Of a stretch of 64,000 nt of DNA, positions 1 to 7,939 are shown piece by piece. The notes under the pieces are model-generated. The model did no database searches. It saw only the letters and a list, made by a program, of their open reading frames with translations, and was not told the DNA's origin. The DNA lies in contig NZ_JAJDNQ010000018.1 in the NCBI RefSeq assembly GCF_022340605.1, forward strand, positions 1-64,000, read 5' to 3'. The translations under genes were made by a program, and so were the position numbers. This stretch comes from Thiohalocapsa sp. (GTDB taxonomy: Bacteria; Pseudomonadota; Gammaproteobacteria; Chromatiales; Chromatiaceae). Position 1 is the stretch's first letter; each line of letters starts with the position of its first letter.

Positions 1-2
1 AC

Positions 3-215
3 CTTCTGGAGAGGGCCCCTGAGCTTTGGTCTGCCGGTACGAGCGAGGGTGGTCGCGAGGCGCAAAAGGAGATCGATTACAATGGATCGGACGCGTGGAG
101 ATTCGGCGTAGCGGACCTCACCGACAACCCGAAGGAGACCGCGCAGCCCCTGAAGGCGGACGTGGAGAGGGCATTTCAGTCGCTGATGGGCGCTATTGAT
201 GCAGTAGACGGGTAG
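3..215 (+). CDS. C-terminal end of an unidentified protein (5' truncated by the window)
   Basis: Frame 3 is open from the first bases to a TAG at 213-215 and gives about 70 residues ending ...GAIDAVDG. It has no start inside the window, so it is absent from the ORF track. The peptide is acidic and hydrophilic, with a Lys/Glu-rich middle (DNPKETAQPLKADVERAF), and has no membrane segment or motif I recognise. The open frame and balanced composition suggest a real C-terminus, but a chance open frame in high-GC DNA is possible. No function is proposed. Confidence 0.45.
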   Translation, partial: LLERAPELWSAGTSEGGREAQKEIDYNGSDAWRFGVADLTDNPKETAQPLKADVERAFQSLMGAIDAVDG

Positions 216-246
216 GCGAGATGTATGGGCTCGATTGAGGAAGCTA

Positions 247-322
247 GGTCGGGTTAGCGATAGCGTAACCCGACAGTCAACGGCGCACCGTCGCCCATCG
301 TCGGGTTACGCTGCACTACTAA
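247..322. repeat. GGGTTAGCGATAGCGTAACCC-type intergenic repeat
   Basis: An inverted repeat (GTCGGGTTAGCG / CGTAACCCGAC) is followed 27 bases later by a second TCGGGTTACGCTGC arm. A nearly identical two-part copy lies at 61392-61472 and a single arm at 38339-38366. It fills most of the gene-free stretch 216-515, which otherwise shows only a lower-GC patch (about 320-430). Such short palindromes are common mobile intergenic elements in gammaproteobacteria; any role in termination is inference. Confidence 0.75.
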
Positions 323-515
323 GCCGCTCGGTAGTAGTGTCACATCGCATTTAAAGTAACCGCCTGTCTTGTCAAGCATCCGGTTTTGAGCGATCCTGAC
401 ATTACTAACGCTACGATCAGTAACCCGACTTACGTCGAATACTCTCACAGTCTCGAGCCAGTGAGAGCGGGGTTCGCACCGCGACGTGCTTTGCGAGTAC
501 CTCCATCAGGACCTG

Positions 516-1445
516 CTATGAATGACCGAGCAGCTCCGCCAGGATCTGCGGCGCGTAGCGGATGGGCACGGAGTAGTGGCCTTCGCCGGGCAGCTCGGTG
601 AGGTGGGCGTTGGGGAGCTGCCCGGCGAGCCAGCGGGCGTGGCCGATGGGGACGGTGCCGTCGGCCGCGCCGTGCCAGATGCGGATGGGCTGGGTGATGT
701 CGCCAAGAGCGAGCTGCCAATCGTTGGTGTACAGGGTGAGGTCGCGGCGGGCGCCGGGGGCGCCGTTGCGCATGGCGTCGGCGATGGTCTGGTTGAGGAT
801 GGCGGCGGTGTCGCCCTCGTGCAGTACGGCGCGGTCGGCGGGTGGGGCGGCGATGTGGCGGAATTGCTCGACGAGGTTTGGCCAGTGCGCCAGCACGGCG
901 GTGGTGGGGGCGCCGTAGACCAGGTTCGCGAGCCAGGCGGGCTGGCGGCCGAGCAGGAGGCTGGCGCGCGCGGCCGGGTTCATCTGGTCCAGCAGCTCGT
1001 CGCGGTAGATGGCGCCGAGGGGGCAGACCAGGGTGCAGGCACTGAGCGCGCCCGGTAGTCGGCTGGGCAAGTGCAGGGCGCACGCCAGGGCGTAGGGGCC
1101 GCCGCCGGAGACGCCGACCATGGCGAAGCGCCCGAGTCCGAGCTCTCCGGCCAGCGCCGCGCAGTCGTCGGCACAGTCGGCCAGGGTGCGGCCGGGGGCG
1201 TCGTCCGAGTCGCCGTAGCCAGGCCGGTCCGGGGCGATGATGCGGGCGCCGGTGGCGAGCGCGGCGGCGTGCAGCAGCCGTGCCTCGCGCCGGGAGCTCG
1301 GGAAGCCGTGGCAGTACAGCACCGGCTCGCCGCCGGCGACGCCATACTCGGCATAGGCCAGGCGACGGCCGTCCGGCAGTCGGATGAAGTGCGGCTCGTC
1401 GCGCGGTGGTGGCGGGGGGGCTTGGTCGGCTCGGGTGTCGGTCAC
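516..1445 (-). CDS. alpha/beta hydrolase
   Basis: A 309-residue alpha/beta-hydrolase fold protein, probably cytosolic. In order: an oxyanion-type HG motif (YCHGFPSS, near residue 45), the nucleophile elbow GVSGGG (near 115), a late acidic segment (WHGAADGTVP) and the catalytic His in GEGHYSV near the C-terminus, giving a full Ser-Asp-His set. No signal peptide is seen. I chose the GTG that reads VTDTRADQ, because the much longer track ORF only runs through the antisense-shifted region of pyk. It starts 23 bases after the pyk stop on the same strand, so co-transcription with pyk is likely. The substrate cannot be told from sequence; an esterase or haloalkane/epoxide-type hydrolase are both possible. 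Confidence 0.85.
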   Translation of the reverse strand: MTDTRADQAPPPPPRDEPHFIRLPDGRRLAYAEYGVAGGEPVLYCHGFPSSRREARLLHAAALATGARIIAPDRPGYGDSDDAPGRTLADCADDCAALAGELGLGRFAMVGVSGGGPYALACALHLPSRLPGALSACTLVCPLGAIYRDELLDQMNPAARASLLLGRQPAWLANLVYGAPTTAVLAHWPNLVEQFRHIAAPPADRAVLHEGDTAAILNQTIADAMRNGAPGARRDLTLYTNDWQLALGDITQPIRIWHGAADGTVPIGHARWLAGQLPNAHLTELPGEGHYSVPIRYAPQILAELLGHS

Positions 1446-1468
1446 GGGTCTGATGCAGCTTTCGGATC

Positions 1469-2917
1469 TCAAACGCAGCGCGGCGAGCGCTCGCCGTCCA
1501 GCTCGATGATCTCGAGCCTGTGGTTGCCGCAAGGGTACTCCTCGGACGGCCCCTGGGTGAGCAGGACGAGGCCCTGTTCGATGCCGTGCTCGGCAAGCCA
1601 GTCGCGCACGAAGTCGGTCCAGTCCGCCAGGTCTGCGTCCGTCTCCTGAGCGTGCACGCCATAGCTGAAGCAGAGCCGCTGGGCGGTGTCCGGGTTGGGC
1701 GTGAAGGCCACCAGCTGGGAGGGCAGCCGGAAGCGGGCGATGCGTCGCGCGGTGTTGCCGCTGCGCGTCGGCACCACCACCAGCCGCGGTTCGCTGCGCT
1801 CGGCGGTGTGGTAGACGCTGCGGGCGATGAGGTCCACGGCGCGGCGGCTGCCGTTGCTGTCGTAGGCGCCGACGCGCTCGGCCTGGAGGCGCAGATTGCG
1901 CTCCGGCTCGATGGCGCCGGCGATGCCGGCCAGCATCTGCACCGATTCCACCGGGAAGCGCCCCATGGCGGACTCCGCCGAGAGCATGACGCAGTCGGTG
2001 CCGCCCAGGATGGCGTTGGCGACGTCGGTGGCCTCCGCGCGCGTGGGTCGGCGCATCTTCACCATGGACTCCAGCATCTGGGTGGCGGTGATGACGGGCT
2101 TTCCAGCGCGGTTGGCGAGCTCGGTGATGCGCCGCTGGGCGACGGCGATGGTCTCGATGGGGATCTCCACGCCGAGGTCGCCGCGGGCCACCATCAGGCC
2201 GTCGGCGGCGGCGAGGATGGCCTCCAGGTTGTCGAGCGCCGTCGCGCGCTCGATCTTGGCGATGACGAAGGGGTCGTAGCCCAGGTCCTGCGCCGCGGTG
2301 CGCAGGTCTTCGAGGTCCTTGCTGCCGGCGACGAAGGACTGGCTGACGGCGTCGATGCGGTGCTCGGCGGCGAAAGCGAGCCACGCTCGGTCGTCGTCGG
2401 TGAAGGCGCTGATGCCGAGATCGATGCCCGGCAGGTTGAGGCCCTTGCGCGAGCGCAGCTCGCCGCCGGCGCGCACGTTGCAGACCACGTCGTTGCCGTG
2501 CACCTCGACGACCTTGAGCAGGATGAAGCCGTCGTTCAGGAACAGCCGGTCCCCCGGCTGCACCGCCGCCGGCAGGCCGGGGAAGCTGACGCTGACGCGC
2601 TCGGCGCTGCCGACGCAGTCCTCGGTGGTGAGCGTGATGCGCTCGTCGCGCACCAGCTCCACGGGCTCGTCGGCGAGGTCGCCGATGCGCATCTTGGGGC
2701 CGGGTAGGTCGCCCATGATGGCGACGCGCCGGCCGGTGGCGGTCGCCGCGTCGCGGATGCGCTCGATGAGTGTCGCGTGGTAGCCGGCGTCGCCGTGGGA
2801 GAAGTTGAGCCGGGCGATGTCGAGCCCGGCCTCGATGAGGTCGCGCAGCATCTCGGGCTCATCAGACGCCGGCCCGATGGTGGCGACGATCTTGGTCTTG
2901 TGGGGACGGTACTGCAT
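1469..2917 (-). CDS. pyk: pyruvate kinase
   Basis: Pyruvate kinase, converting phosphoenolpyruvate and ADP to pyruvate and ATP at the end of glycolysis; cytosolic, usually tetrameric. 482 residues, normal for the family. The N-terminus carries RPHKTKIVATIGPAS and ARLNFSHG (substrate and metal binding). The mid-region holds FVIAKIERATALDN, the family signature with the catalytic Lys, followed by MVARGDLGVE. The C-terminal part is the allosteric domain (RSGNTARRIARFRP-like). The ATG at MQYRPHK was chosen over the track start because AGGA lies 7 bases upstream and the extra N-terminal residues are low-complexity. The alpha/beta hydrolase follows closely downstream on the same strand. Confidence 0.96.
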   Translation of the reverse strand: MQYRPHKTKIVATIGPASDEPEMLRDLIEAGLDIARLNFSHGDAGYHATLIERIRDAATATGRRVAIMGDLPGPKMRIGDLADEPVELVRDERITLTTEDCVGSAERVSVSFPGLPAAVQPGDRLFLNDGFILLKVVEVHGNDVVCNVRAGGELRSRKGLNLPGIDLGISAFTDDDRAWLAFAAEHRIDAVSQSFVAGSKDLEDLRTAAQDLGYDPFVIAKIERATALDNLEAILAAADGLMVARGDLGVEIPIETIAVAQRRITELANRAGKPVITATQMLESMVKMRRPTRAEATDVANAILGGTDCVMLSAESAMGRFPVESVQMLAGIAGAIEPERNLRLQAERVGAYDSNGSRRAVDLIARSVYHTAERSEPRLVVVPTRSGNTARRIARFRLPSQLVAFTPNPDTAQRLCFSYGVHAQETDADLADWTDFVRDWLAEHGIEQGLVLLTQGPSEEYPCGNHRLEIIELDGERSPRCV

Positions 2918-3071
2918 GGTTGGGTCCTGGTCGTGAGCGGCGCCGCCACGTCGGCCGGCGCCCGCGGATGCCGCGATGTTAGCGGAGGCCATGCAGCGGC
3001 GTACGTTGCGGTCTCGTGAACGGCGACGGGCTGTCGTGGGAGCGCGGCCTGCTGTGCGCCATGGAAGCGCC

Positions 3072-3140
3072 GTGGGAGCGCCGTCTTCGGCGCGACGGGG
3101 GCGGCTGGGCCGGCGATCGCGGCGAAGACGCCGCTCCCAC
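3072..3140. repeat. GTGGGAGCG inverted repeat unit (REP-like), copy 1
   Basis: A 69-base unit beginning GTGGGAGCGCCGTCTTCGG and ending in the mirror arm GACGCCGCTCCCAC. It has the same length and internal layout as the three units at 3679-3931. It lies just downstream of the REP-type transposase gene, so that gene is bracketed by its repeats. Confidence 0.85.
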
Positions 3141-3160
3141 GGGGCGGACTCAATCGACCA

Positions 3161-3631
3161 TCAAACCCAGATCGCGTCCCAGAGCGGATAGTCGCCCAGT
3201 CTGGAGCACAGGCCGGCTCGCAGCGGGTTTGCGACGATGTACCGCGCGATGTCTTTGACGTCGTCCTCCGCGCGGAGCGCGCGATCGAAATATCCCGACT
3301 GCCACACCGCCCCGCTGCGCTGGAGTTGCGCATTGATGCGATGCGCGCTGAAACCCTTCACGGCTTGCATCACCGCGTCCAGCCTGGCAGAGCCGGTGAG
3401 GCAAAGTAGCCAGTGCAGGTGATCCGGCATGACCACGAAGGCGAGGCTCTCCACATGGCCGTGCTCGTGCTGGTAGCGCAGTGCTCCGACCACCTCGCGG
3501 CCGACGTAGAGATGATTGAAGAGCGGCAGGCGCCGATCCGTGGCGGTCCGGACGTGATAGATCCGCCCTGCCTCGCTGACGCGGCCTTTGCGCAGGTCGC
3601 GGCTGTGCGGCTTATGGGATCGCGTCGTCAT
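3161..3631 (-). CDS. REP-associated Y1 transposase (RAYT)
   Basis: A 156-residue HUH/Y1-type transposase of the REP-associated (TnpA_REP) kind, which nicks and rejoins single-stranded palindromic DNA. The strand order fits: a GRIYHVRTATDRRLPLF start, the metal-binding HUH pair in MPDHLHWLL (near residue 75), then the KGFSAHRIN helix and a tyrosine-containing ARYIVANPLRAGL near the C-terminus, where the nucleophile Tyr is expected. The ATG at MTTRSHK was chosen; the longer track frame is low-complexity repeat DNA. One repeat unit lies 20 bases beyond its stop and three lie within 300 bases upstream of its start, the usual arrangement for a RAYT and its REPs. Intact by eye. Confidence 0.88.
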   Translation of the reverse strand: MTTRSHKPHSRDLRKGRVSEAGRIYHVRTATDRRLPLFNHLYVGREVVGALRYQHEHGHVESLAFVVMPDHLHWLLCLTGSARLDAVMQAVKGFSAHRINAQLQRSGAVWQSGYFDRALRAEDDVKDIARYIVANPLRAGLCSRLGDYPLWDAIWV

Positions 3632-3678
3632 GCGCCCGAGTGTACACGCTGCGCTGTCGCTGCGCCGTGCTGGCGGCC

Positions 3679-3931
3679 GTGGGAGCGCCGTCTTTGGCGC
3701 GATGAGGGCGTCGGGGCCGGCGATCGCGGCGAAGACGCCGCTCCCACGGGGCAGGCGCGGCGAGCTGGCCGTGGGAGCGCCGTCTTTGGCGCGACGGGGG
3801 CGTCGGGGCCGGCGATCGCGGCGGGGACGCCGCTCCCACAGGGCGAGCGTGACGCGTTGGCCGTGGGAGCGCCGTCTTCGGCGCGATGGGGGCGGCTGGG
3901 CCGGCGATCGCGGCGGGGACACCGCTCCCAC
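3679..3931. repeat. three-unit GTGGGAGCG repeat array with exact 92-base period
   Basis: Units start at 3679, 3771 and 3863. Each is a 69-base inverted-repeat pair (GTGGGAGCGCCGTCTT... to ...ACGCCGCTCCCAC) separated by a 23-base spacer. This array fills nearly all of the 314-base gap between the transposase and the flavin reductase-like gene. Confidence 0.9.
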
Positions 3932-3945
3932 GGGGCGCTTGGCCG

Positions 3946-4584
3946 TCAGCGCGTGTCGTGCGCTGCGCGCCAGGCGCGGATGGCGTCGGCATCGATGCCG
4001 CCGTCGCGCGCGTAGAGCCGATCGAGCTCGGCGCGCTTGTCGGCGGGGGCCAGTTCCGTCAGCCGGCCGGCGGTGAGCGGTGCCGTGGTGTCGTCGAGCA
4101 CGCCGCCGCCGTTGACCTCGGCCAGGTAGATGCTGCGGTCGCCGGTGCTCATGGCGTTCTCGACGCGGCAGTCGAGCCAGGCGATGGGGCCGTCCACGCG
4201 CGGGTTGCCGAGGGGCGTGCGGACGTCGGGCAGGCCGGCGAGCTTGTCGACGTCCTTGCCGGTGTCGAGCCCGAAGCGCCAGACGAGGTCCAGGGCGGAC
4301 TCGGGGAGCAGGTACACGGCGAAGCACCGGCTCGCCTCGATCATGCGCCAGGTGTGGTGATGGCGGGCGATGCCGGCCACCATCCGCGGCATGTCGCGCA
4401 CGATGGCGGCGCGGGCGACGAAGGTGGCGATGCAGCCGCCGCGCCGGCTGCCGGGTGCCGGGGATTCCGCGGCAGTCACCAGCCACAGCGGCGGGTCGTA
4501 GAGCTGGTAGACGGCGTTGACCGCCGCGGCGGTGGCCTCGCTCAGCGGTTGCGGATGCTCGGGCTTGGCAGTGTTGTCGGGCAT
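3946..4584 (-). CDS. flavin reductase-like FMN-binding protein
   Basis: A 212-residue protein resembling the flavin reductase-like FMN-binding split-barrel family. Supporting stretches are the PPLWLVTAAES strand, GGCIATFVARAAIV (barrel and FMN phosphate region) and MVAGIARHHHTWRMIEASRCFAVYLL, matching the family's pattern of binding, waiting and hiding residues. No signal peptide. The C-terminal third, after DGPIAWLDCRVE, follows the barrel closure and ends in a charged tail. It is followed 39 bases before the next stop on the same strand by a universal stress protein. It could act as an NAD(P)H:flavin oxidoreductase or simply bind flavin or heme; sequence alone does not say which. Confidence 0.75.
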   Translation of the reverse strand: MPDNTAKPEHPQPLSEATAAAVNAVYQLYDPPLWLVTAAESPAPGSRRGGCIATFVARAAIVRDMPRMVAGIARHHHTWRMIEASRCFAVYLLPESALDLVWRFGLDTGKDVDKLAGLPDVRTPLGNPRVDGPIAWLDCRVENAMSTGDRSIYLAEVNGGGVLDDTTAPLTAGRLTELAPADKRAELDRLYARDGGIDADAIRAWRAAHDTR

Positions 4585-4619
4585 GGGCCGGCGTGCTCGG
4601 GCTGCGCTTGGGTGTTGCC

Positions 4620-5045
4620 CTAATTGACCAGCTCCACGGGGATTTTCAACCGCCGGGTCACGTTCTGTGCCACGGAGCCCATCAGCAGGTGGGTCATGCC
4701 GGTGCGCCCGTGGGTGCCCATGACCACCTTGTCGAACTGCTGCTCCTCGGCGAAGCGGGCAATGGTCTCCGCGACGTGGCCTACCAGTACGTGCCAGCGG
4801 TAGTCCACGCCGGCGGCGTCGAGCCGCGCCCTGTAGGGCTCGAGCACGGCCAGGCCCTCGTCGCGGTGGTAGGCGGCGATGTCGTCGTCGGAGACGAACA
4901 TGCGCGCGTGACCGGAGTCGATGGGCAACTGCACGGATAGCAGGTGCAGTTCCAGCCGCTCACCGCCGTGAGCCATCCGCAGCACCTGGTCCAGGGCGCG
5001 ATTGGAGAACGCCGAGCCGTCGACGGGCAACAGGACCTTGGTCAT
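4620..5045 (-). CDS. universal stress protein (UspA family)
   Basis: A 141-residue single-domain universal stress protein, a cytosolic alpha/beta fold of the HUP type. The N-terminus TKVLLPVDGSAFSNRAL is the first strand plus the conserved Asp that contacts ATP in ATP-binding members. The C-terminal VVMGTHGRTGMTHLLMGSVAQNVT contains G-x2-G-x9-G(S/T), the ATP-phosphate motif, so an ATP-binding UspA is likely. The start at ATG 5045 gives the usual family length; the longer track frame has no homology-like content. It lies in a same-strand run with the TerC protein upstream and the flavin reductase-like gene downstream. Confidence 0.92.
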   Translation of the reverse strand: MTKVLLPVDGSAFSNRALDQVLRMAHGGERLELHLLSVQLPIDSGHARMFVSDDDIAAYHRDEGLAVLEPYRARLDAAGVDYRWHVLVGHVAETIARFAEEQQFDKVVMGTHGRTGMTHLLMGSVAQNVTRRLKIPVELVN

Positions 5046-5083
5046 CGCGCCGGACCTCGCTAGGTTGTTCTTGCAGGTGCAGA

Positions 5084-5827
5084 TTACCCCGGTTTGTGCA
5101 CGTCCTCGGCGTGGCCCCCGGCGGCCACCTCCTCCAGCGGCCGCGGCGGTGCCCGCCGCGCCAGCCAGGTGCCGGCGGCGACGACGAAGATCGCGCCCAG
5201 GCCTGCCGCGACGTAGCTGAGCCAGTGCGGCCATTGCGCTACGTGCTCTGCCACCAGGGCGTCGGACACCAGCATCTTCGCGCCGATCCAGCCCAGCAGC
5301 GCACCGCCTAGATTAATGATGACCGGGAAGCGGTCCATCAGCAGCAGCACCAGCTTGCTGCCCCAGACGATGATCGGGATGCTCACGACGATGCCGAAGG
5401 CCACCAGCAGGATGTCGCCGTCGGCGGCGCCGGCCACCGCGATGACGTTGTCCAGGCTCATGATGGCGTCGGCGACGACGATGGTCCTGACCGCGCCCAG
5501 CAGGTTGCCGGGCGCCTCCACCGCGCCCTCGTGCAGCTCCGGCTCCGGCTGCAGTAGCTTGATACCGATCCACAGCAGCAAGAGCCCGCCCACCAGCTTG
5601 AGAAAGGGCAGGGCCAGCAGTTGCAGCGCGAAGAAGATCAGCACCAGCCTGAGCGCGATGGCGCCGAGCACGCCCCAGAGGATGCCCTGGTTGCGCTGCG
5701 CCTGTGGCAGCCGCCGGCAGGCGAGGGCAATGACCACCGCGTTGTCGCCGCCGAGCAGGATGTCGATTGCGATGATTTGCAGCACCGACACCCAGAAGCC
5801 GCCGTCGGCCAGCGCCAGCTCATGCAT
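5084..5827 (-). CDS. TerC family integral membrane protein (YjbE type)
   Basis: A 247-residue polytopic membrane protein of the TerC family. About seven hydrophobic segments run from VSVLQIIAIDILLGGDNAVV to YVAAGLGAIFVVAAGTWLA. The two acidic family motifs are present: DILLGGDNAVVIAL (near residue 22) and DAIMSLDNVIAVAG (near 118), the buried Asp/Asn pairs thought to bind metal. Family members act in metal-ion efflux (notably manganese) or tellurite resistance. GGAG lies 10 bases before the ATG. It sits upstream of the universal stress gene on the same strand. Confidence 0.9.
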   Translation of the reverse strand: MHELALADGGFWVSVLQIIAIDILLGGDNAVVIALACRRLPQAQRNQGILWGVLGAIALRLVLIFFALQLLALPFLKLVGGLLLLWIGIKLLQPEPELHEGAVEAPGNLLGAVRTIVVADAIMSLDNVIAVAGAADGDILLVAFGIVVSIPIIVWGSKLVLLLMDRFPVIINLGGALLGWIGAKMLVSDALVAEHVAQWPHWLSYVAAGLGAIFVVAAGTWLARRAPPRPLEEVAAGGHAEDVHKPG

Positions 5828-5905
5828 GCCGGCGGGCTCCGGTGGCCAGGCGTTGGCAACGGCTGCGGCTGTCGCGCCCGCGGGCGCGATTGTTGTGCGC
5901 CGCCA

Positions 5906-6520
5906 TCAGCCCGCCGCGGGCTCGGGCTGTGCTTCGGGCGCGGCAGCCTCGGCGCTGTGGCGGCCCGCGTAGAAGCGCGTGGCCGCGAAGCCGATCAGCC
6001 GGGTCACCGCGGCCATGGACAGCGCACCGGCGCCCACCGAGACCATGGGGCCCAGCTTGTACCCGGCGAGCAGTTGCGGCGCGGTGGCGCCCATGCCCGT
6101 GGCGGCGATGACCGCGACCATCTCCGGCACCCGGGCGAGGTCGTCGATATCCTCGCCGTAGACGCAGGCGATCTCCAGTATCAAGTACAGGTGCATGCGG
6201 GTCAGTATGGAGGCGGCGCCGACGACGCCGGCGAATGTCAGGAACTGCCCGGCGGCCGGGAACAGCCCCGGCACGTACAGGAGCCCGCCGCCCAAGGCCG
6301 CGAGCCCAGTCTTCGCATCCACCAGGCGCCGGGCGCGCTGGCGCAGATCGTCCTCCGGATACTGCTCCTCGAGCGTGCGCACGGTGCGGCGGATCTCGTT
6401 CTTGCGCAGGCGCAGGAAGAAATAGAAGAACTCCTCGGCGGCCAGCGACTGGCGGTGGCCGAGGGAATGTGCCGCTCGGTCTTCGGGCTGGTCGGAGGTG
6501 TTGCCGTCGTTGGCGGTCAT
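5906..6520 (-). CDS. hypothetical protein with hydrophobic core, EcsC neighbour
   Basis: A 204-residue protein I do not firmly recognise. A charged N-terminal helix region (EEFFYFFLRLRKNEIRRTVRTLEEQYPEDDLRQRARRL) precedes several glycine/alanine-rich hydrophobic stretches (AALGGGLLYVPGLFPAAGQFLTFAG; VAVIAATGMGATAPQLL; MVSVGAGALSMAAVTRLIGF) and an Ala/Glu/Pro tail. The layout of a charged helix followed by a glycine-rich hydrophobic hairpin recalls EcsC-type proteins, and the divergent neighbour at 6810 is EcsC-like, so the two may be paralogous or functionally paired. This is inference. Weak ribosome-binding site. Confidence 0.7.
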   Translation of the reverse strand: MTANDGNTSDQPEDRAAHSLGHRQSLAAEEFFYFFLRLRKNEIRRTVRTLEEQYPEDDLRQRARRLVDAKTGLAALGGGLLYVPGLFPAAGQFLTFAGVVGAASILTRMHLYLILEIACVYGEDIDDLARVPEMVAVIAATGMGATAPQLLAGYKLGPMVSVGAGALSMAAVTRLIGFAATRFYAGRHSAEAAAPEAQPEPAAG

Positions 6521-6653
6521 GGTGATCGTTGGCTGTCCGGATTATTCGTGCTCAGGATAACGGAAGTCGGCGAACGAGCGGCGGACCGCCACAATTTGGG
6601 CGCCGTCGGTGACGCGCCCGACACCATTGTCGCTCGCGGCGCGCACGCCATCG

Positions 6654-6725
6654 CGCCGGGGACGGCGCTCCCACGGCGCGCAGTAGGCCGTGCCCGCTCC
6701 GTGGGAGCGGCGTCCCCGCCGCGAT
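6654..6725. repeat. GTGGGAGCG repeats, two units back to back
   Basis: One arm reads GCGCCGGGGACGGCGCTCCCAC (end 6674) and the other starts GTGGGAGCGGCGTCCCCGCC at 6701, so they point outward relative to the units near 3.7 kb. They sit in the divergent promoter region between the two EcsC-like genes. Confidence 0.75.
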
Positions 6726-6809
6726 CTCCGCAAGATGGCCGGCACGGCGGGCGGACATGCGCACCGGCGCCGGTGGCCGCCGTCGCGTAATTTCGCATAA
6801 GATTCAGTT

Positions 6810-7706
6810 ATGAACAGCACCAATCAGCCTTCATTCGCCGCGGGCTGCGGCGACGCGGCCACCACGGCGCTCACCGCTGCCCGGCTGCCGGGCCCGGCCG
6901 CGCAGGAACTCGCCTGGGCCTACGAGCGCCTGGAGCATCCATCGCTCGCCGCGCGCCTCAGCGATGTGCTGGCCTCGCCCTTCGAGGAGGCCATGAAGCT
7001 GCTGCCGCCGCGCTGGAAGCAGCGCCTGGACCGCAGCGTCGAGAACAACATGTACCGTGCGCTGAAGATGGCCATGGGCTCCATGGACACCCGCGCGCCG
7101 ATCCCGTCGAAGGACTGGCTGCACCGGGCGCTGGTGGCCGGCACCGGCGCCGTGGGTGGCTTCTTCGGGCCGCTCACCGTGCTCGCCGAGCTGCCGGTGG
7201 CCACCGCGCTGATGCTGCGCTCCATCGCCGACATCGCCCGCAGCGAGGGCGAGGACATCATGGGCAACCGCGAGGCGCGGCTCGCCTGCGTGCAGGTATT
7301 CGCCCTCGGCGGGCGCACCAAGGACGACGACGAGGCCGAGGTCGGCTACTACGGCATACGCGTCGCGCTCGGCCTGCACTTCGAGAACATCCTGGAGTTC
7401 GCCGGCAAGATGGACGGTCCGCACATCCCGGCGGCCGTGCAGTTGGCGCGCGCCCTGGCCGCGCGCTTCGGCGTGGTCATCTCCGACAAGCTCGCCGCGC
7501 AACTGGTGCCGGTGGCGGGCGCCCTCAGCGCCGCGACGCTGAACCTGATCTTCATGCAGCACTACCAGGACGTCGCCCGCGGGCACTTCATCGTCCGGCG
7601 GCTGGAGCGCGATTTCGGTGCCCAGGCCATCCGCGACGCCTATGGGCTGCTGCGCGAGCAGGAGCGCCTCGGCGTGCGGGAGTTCAGCCCCATCGAGGGC
7701 TGGTGA
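6810..7706 (+). CDS. EcsC family protein
   Basis: A 298-residue EcsC-family protein. Family-like features are the AYERLEHPSLAARLSDVLASPFEEAMKLLPPRW start, the long central GAVGGFFGPLTVLAELPVATALMLRSIADIARSEGED segment, and the SDKLAAQLVPVAGALSAATLN(L)IF glycine-rich hydrophobic hairpin near the C-terminus. The last region (HYQDVARGHFIVRRLERDFG) is also typical. EcsC of Bacillus accompanies an ABC transporter, but no transporter genes are here and the molecular role is unknown. Poor ribosome-binding site; the ATG at 6810 gives a full-length product. Divergent from the hypothetical membrane protein at 5906-6520. Confidence 0.85.
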   Translation: MNSTNQPSFAAGCGDAATTALTAARLPGPAAQELAWAYERLEHPSLAARLSDVLASPFEEAMKLLPPRWKQRLDRSVENNMYRALKMAMGSMDTRAPIPSKDWLHRALVAGTGAVGGFFGPLTVLAELPVATALMLRSIADIARSEGEDIMGNREARLACVQVFALGGRTKDDDEAEVGYYGIRVALGLHFENILEFAGKMDGPHIPAAVQLARALAARFGVVISDKLAAQLVPVAGALSAATLNLIFMQHYQDVARGHFIVRRLERDFGAQAIRDAYGLLREQERLGVREFSPIEGW

Positions 7707-7807
7707 GGGCGCGACGGCCTGCGCCGGGGCGCTGGCGTGGCGAAGGCAATCGACCAAGCTCCCCGGCGGCAGGTTATCGAGATCGTTGTAGAACCGGCGG
7801 ACTGGCG

Positions 7808-7902
7808 TAGGTCGGGCCGACGTCAGGAGGCCCGACGGTCGGCCGTGCCTGTCGTGGTCGATGTCGGGCTTCGTTGTCCGTCTGCCCGACCTACGGCGGA
7901 CG
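7808..7902. repeat. GTAGGTCGGG-type hairpin repeat
   Basis: GTAGGTCGGGCCGACG...GGAGGCCCGAC is followed by a second inverted arm, TGTCGGGCTTCG...CTGCCCGACCTAC. The same family recurs at 35003-35030, 48437-48487 and 61236-61266. It lies between the convergent EcsC-like and hydrolase genes and could help terminate both. Confidence 0.7.
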
Positions 7903-7939
7903 CTTGCCCTGTCTCTGGCAGCTCATCGTGCCGCCGGTC

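Noticed and set aside
516-2384. 622-aa frame on the minus strand across pyk
   Set aside because: It contains the real hydrolase in its last half, but the rest is an Arg/Pro/Ala shadow of pyk in another frame.
1520-2707. 395-aa plus-strand frame
   Set aside because: Antisense shadow of pyruvate kinase; composition rich in His/Gly/Ala without motifs.
3679-3931. CRISPR array reading of the 92-base-period units
   Set aside because: Units are 69 bases with a 23-base spacer that is itself near-identical; no variable spacers, no cas genes.
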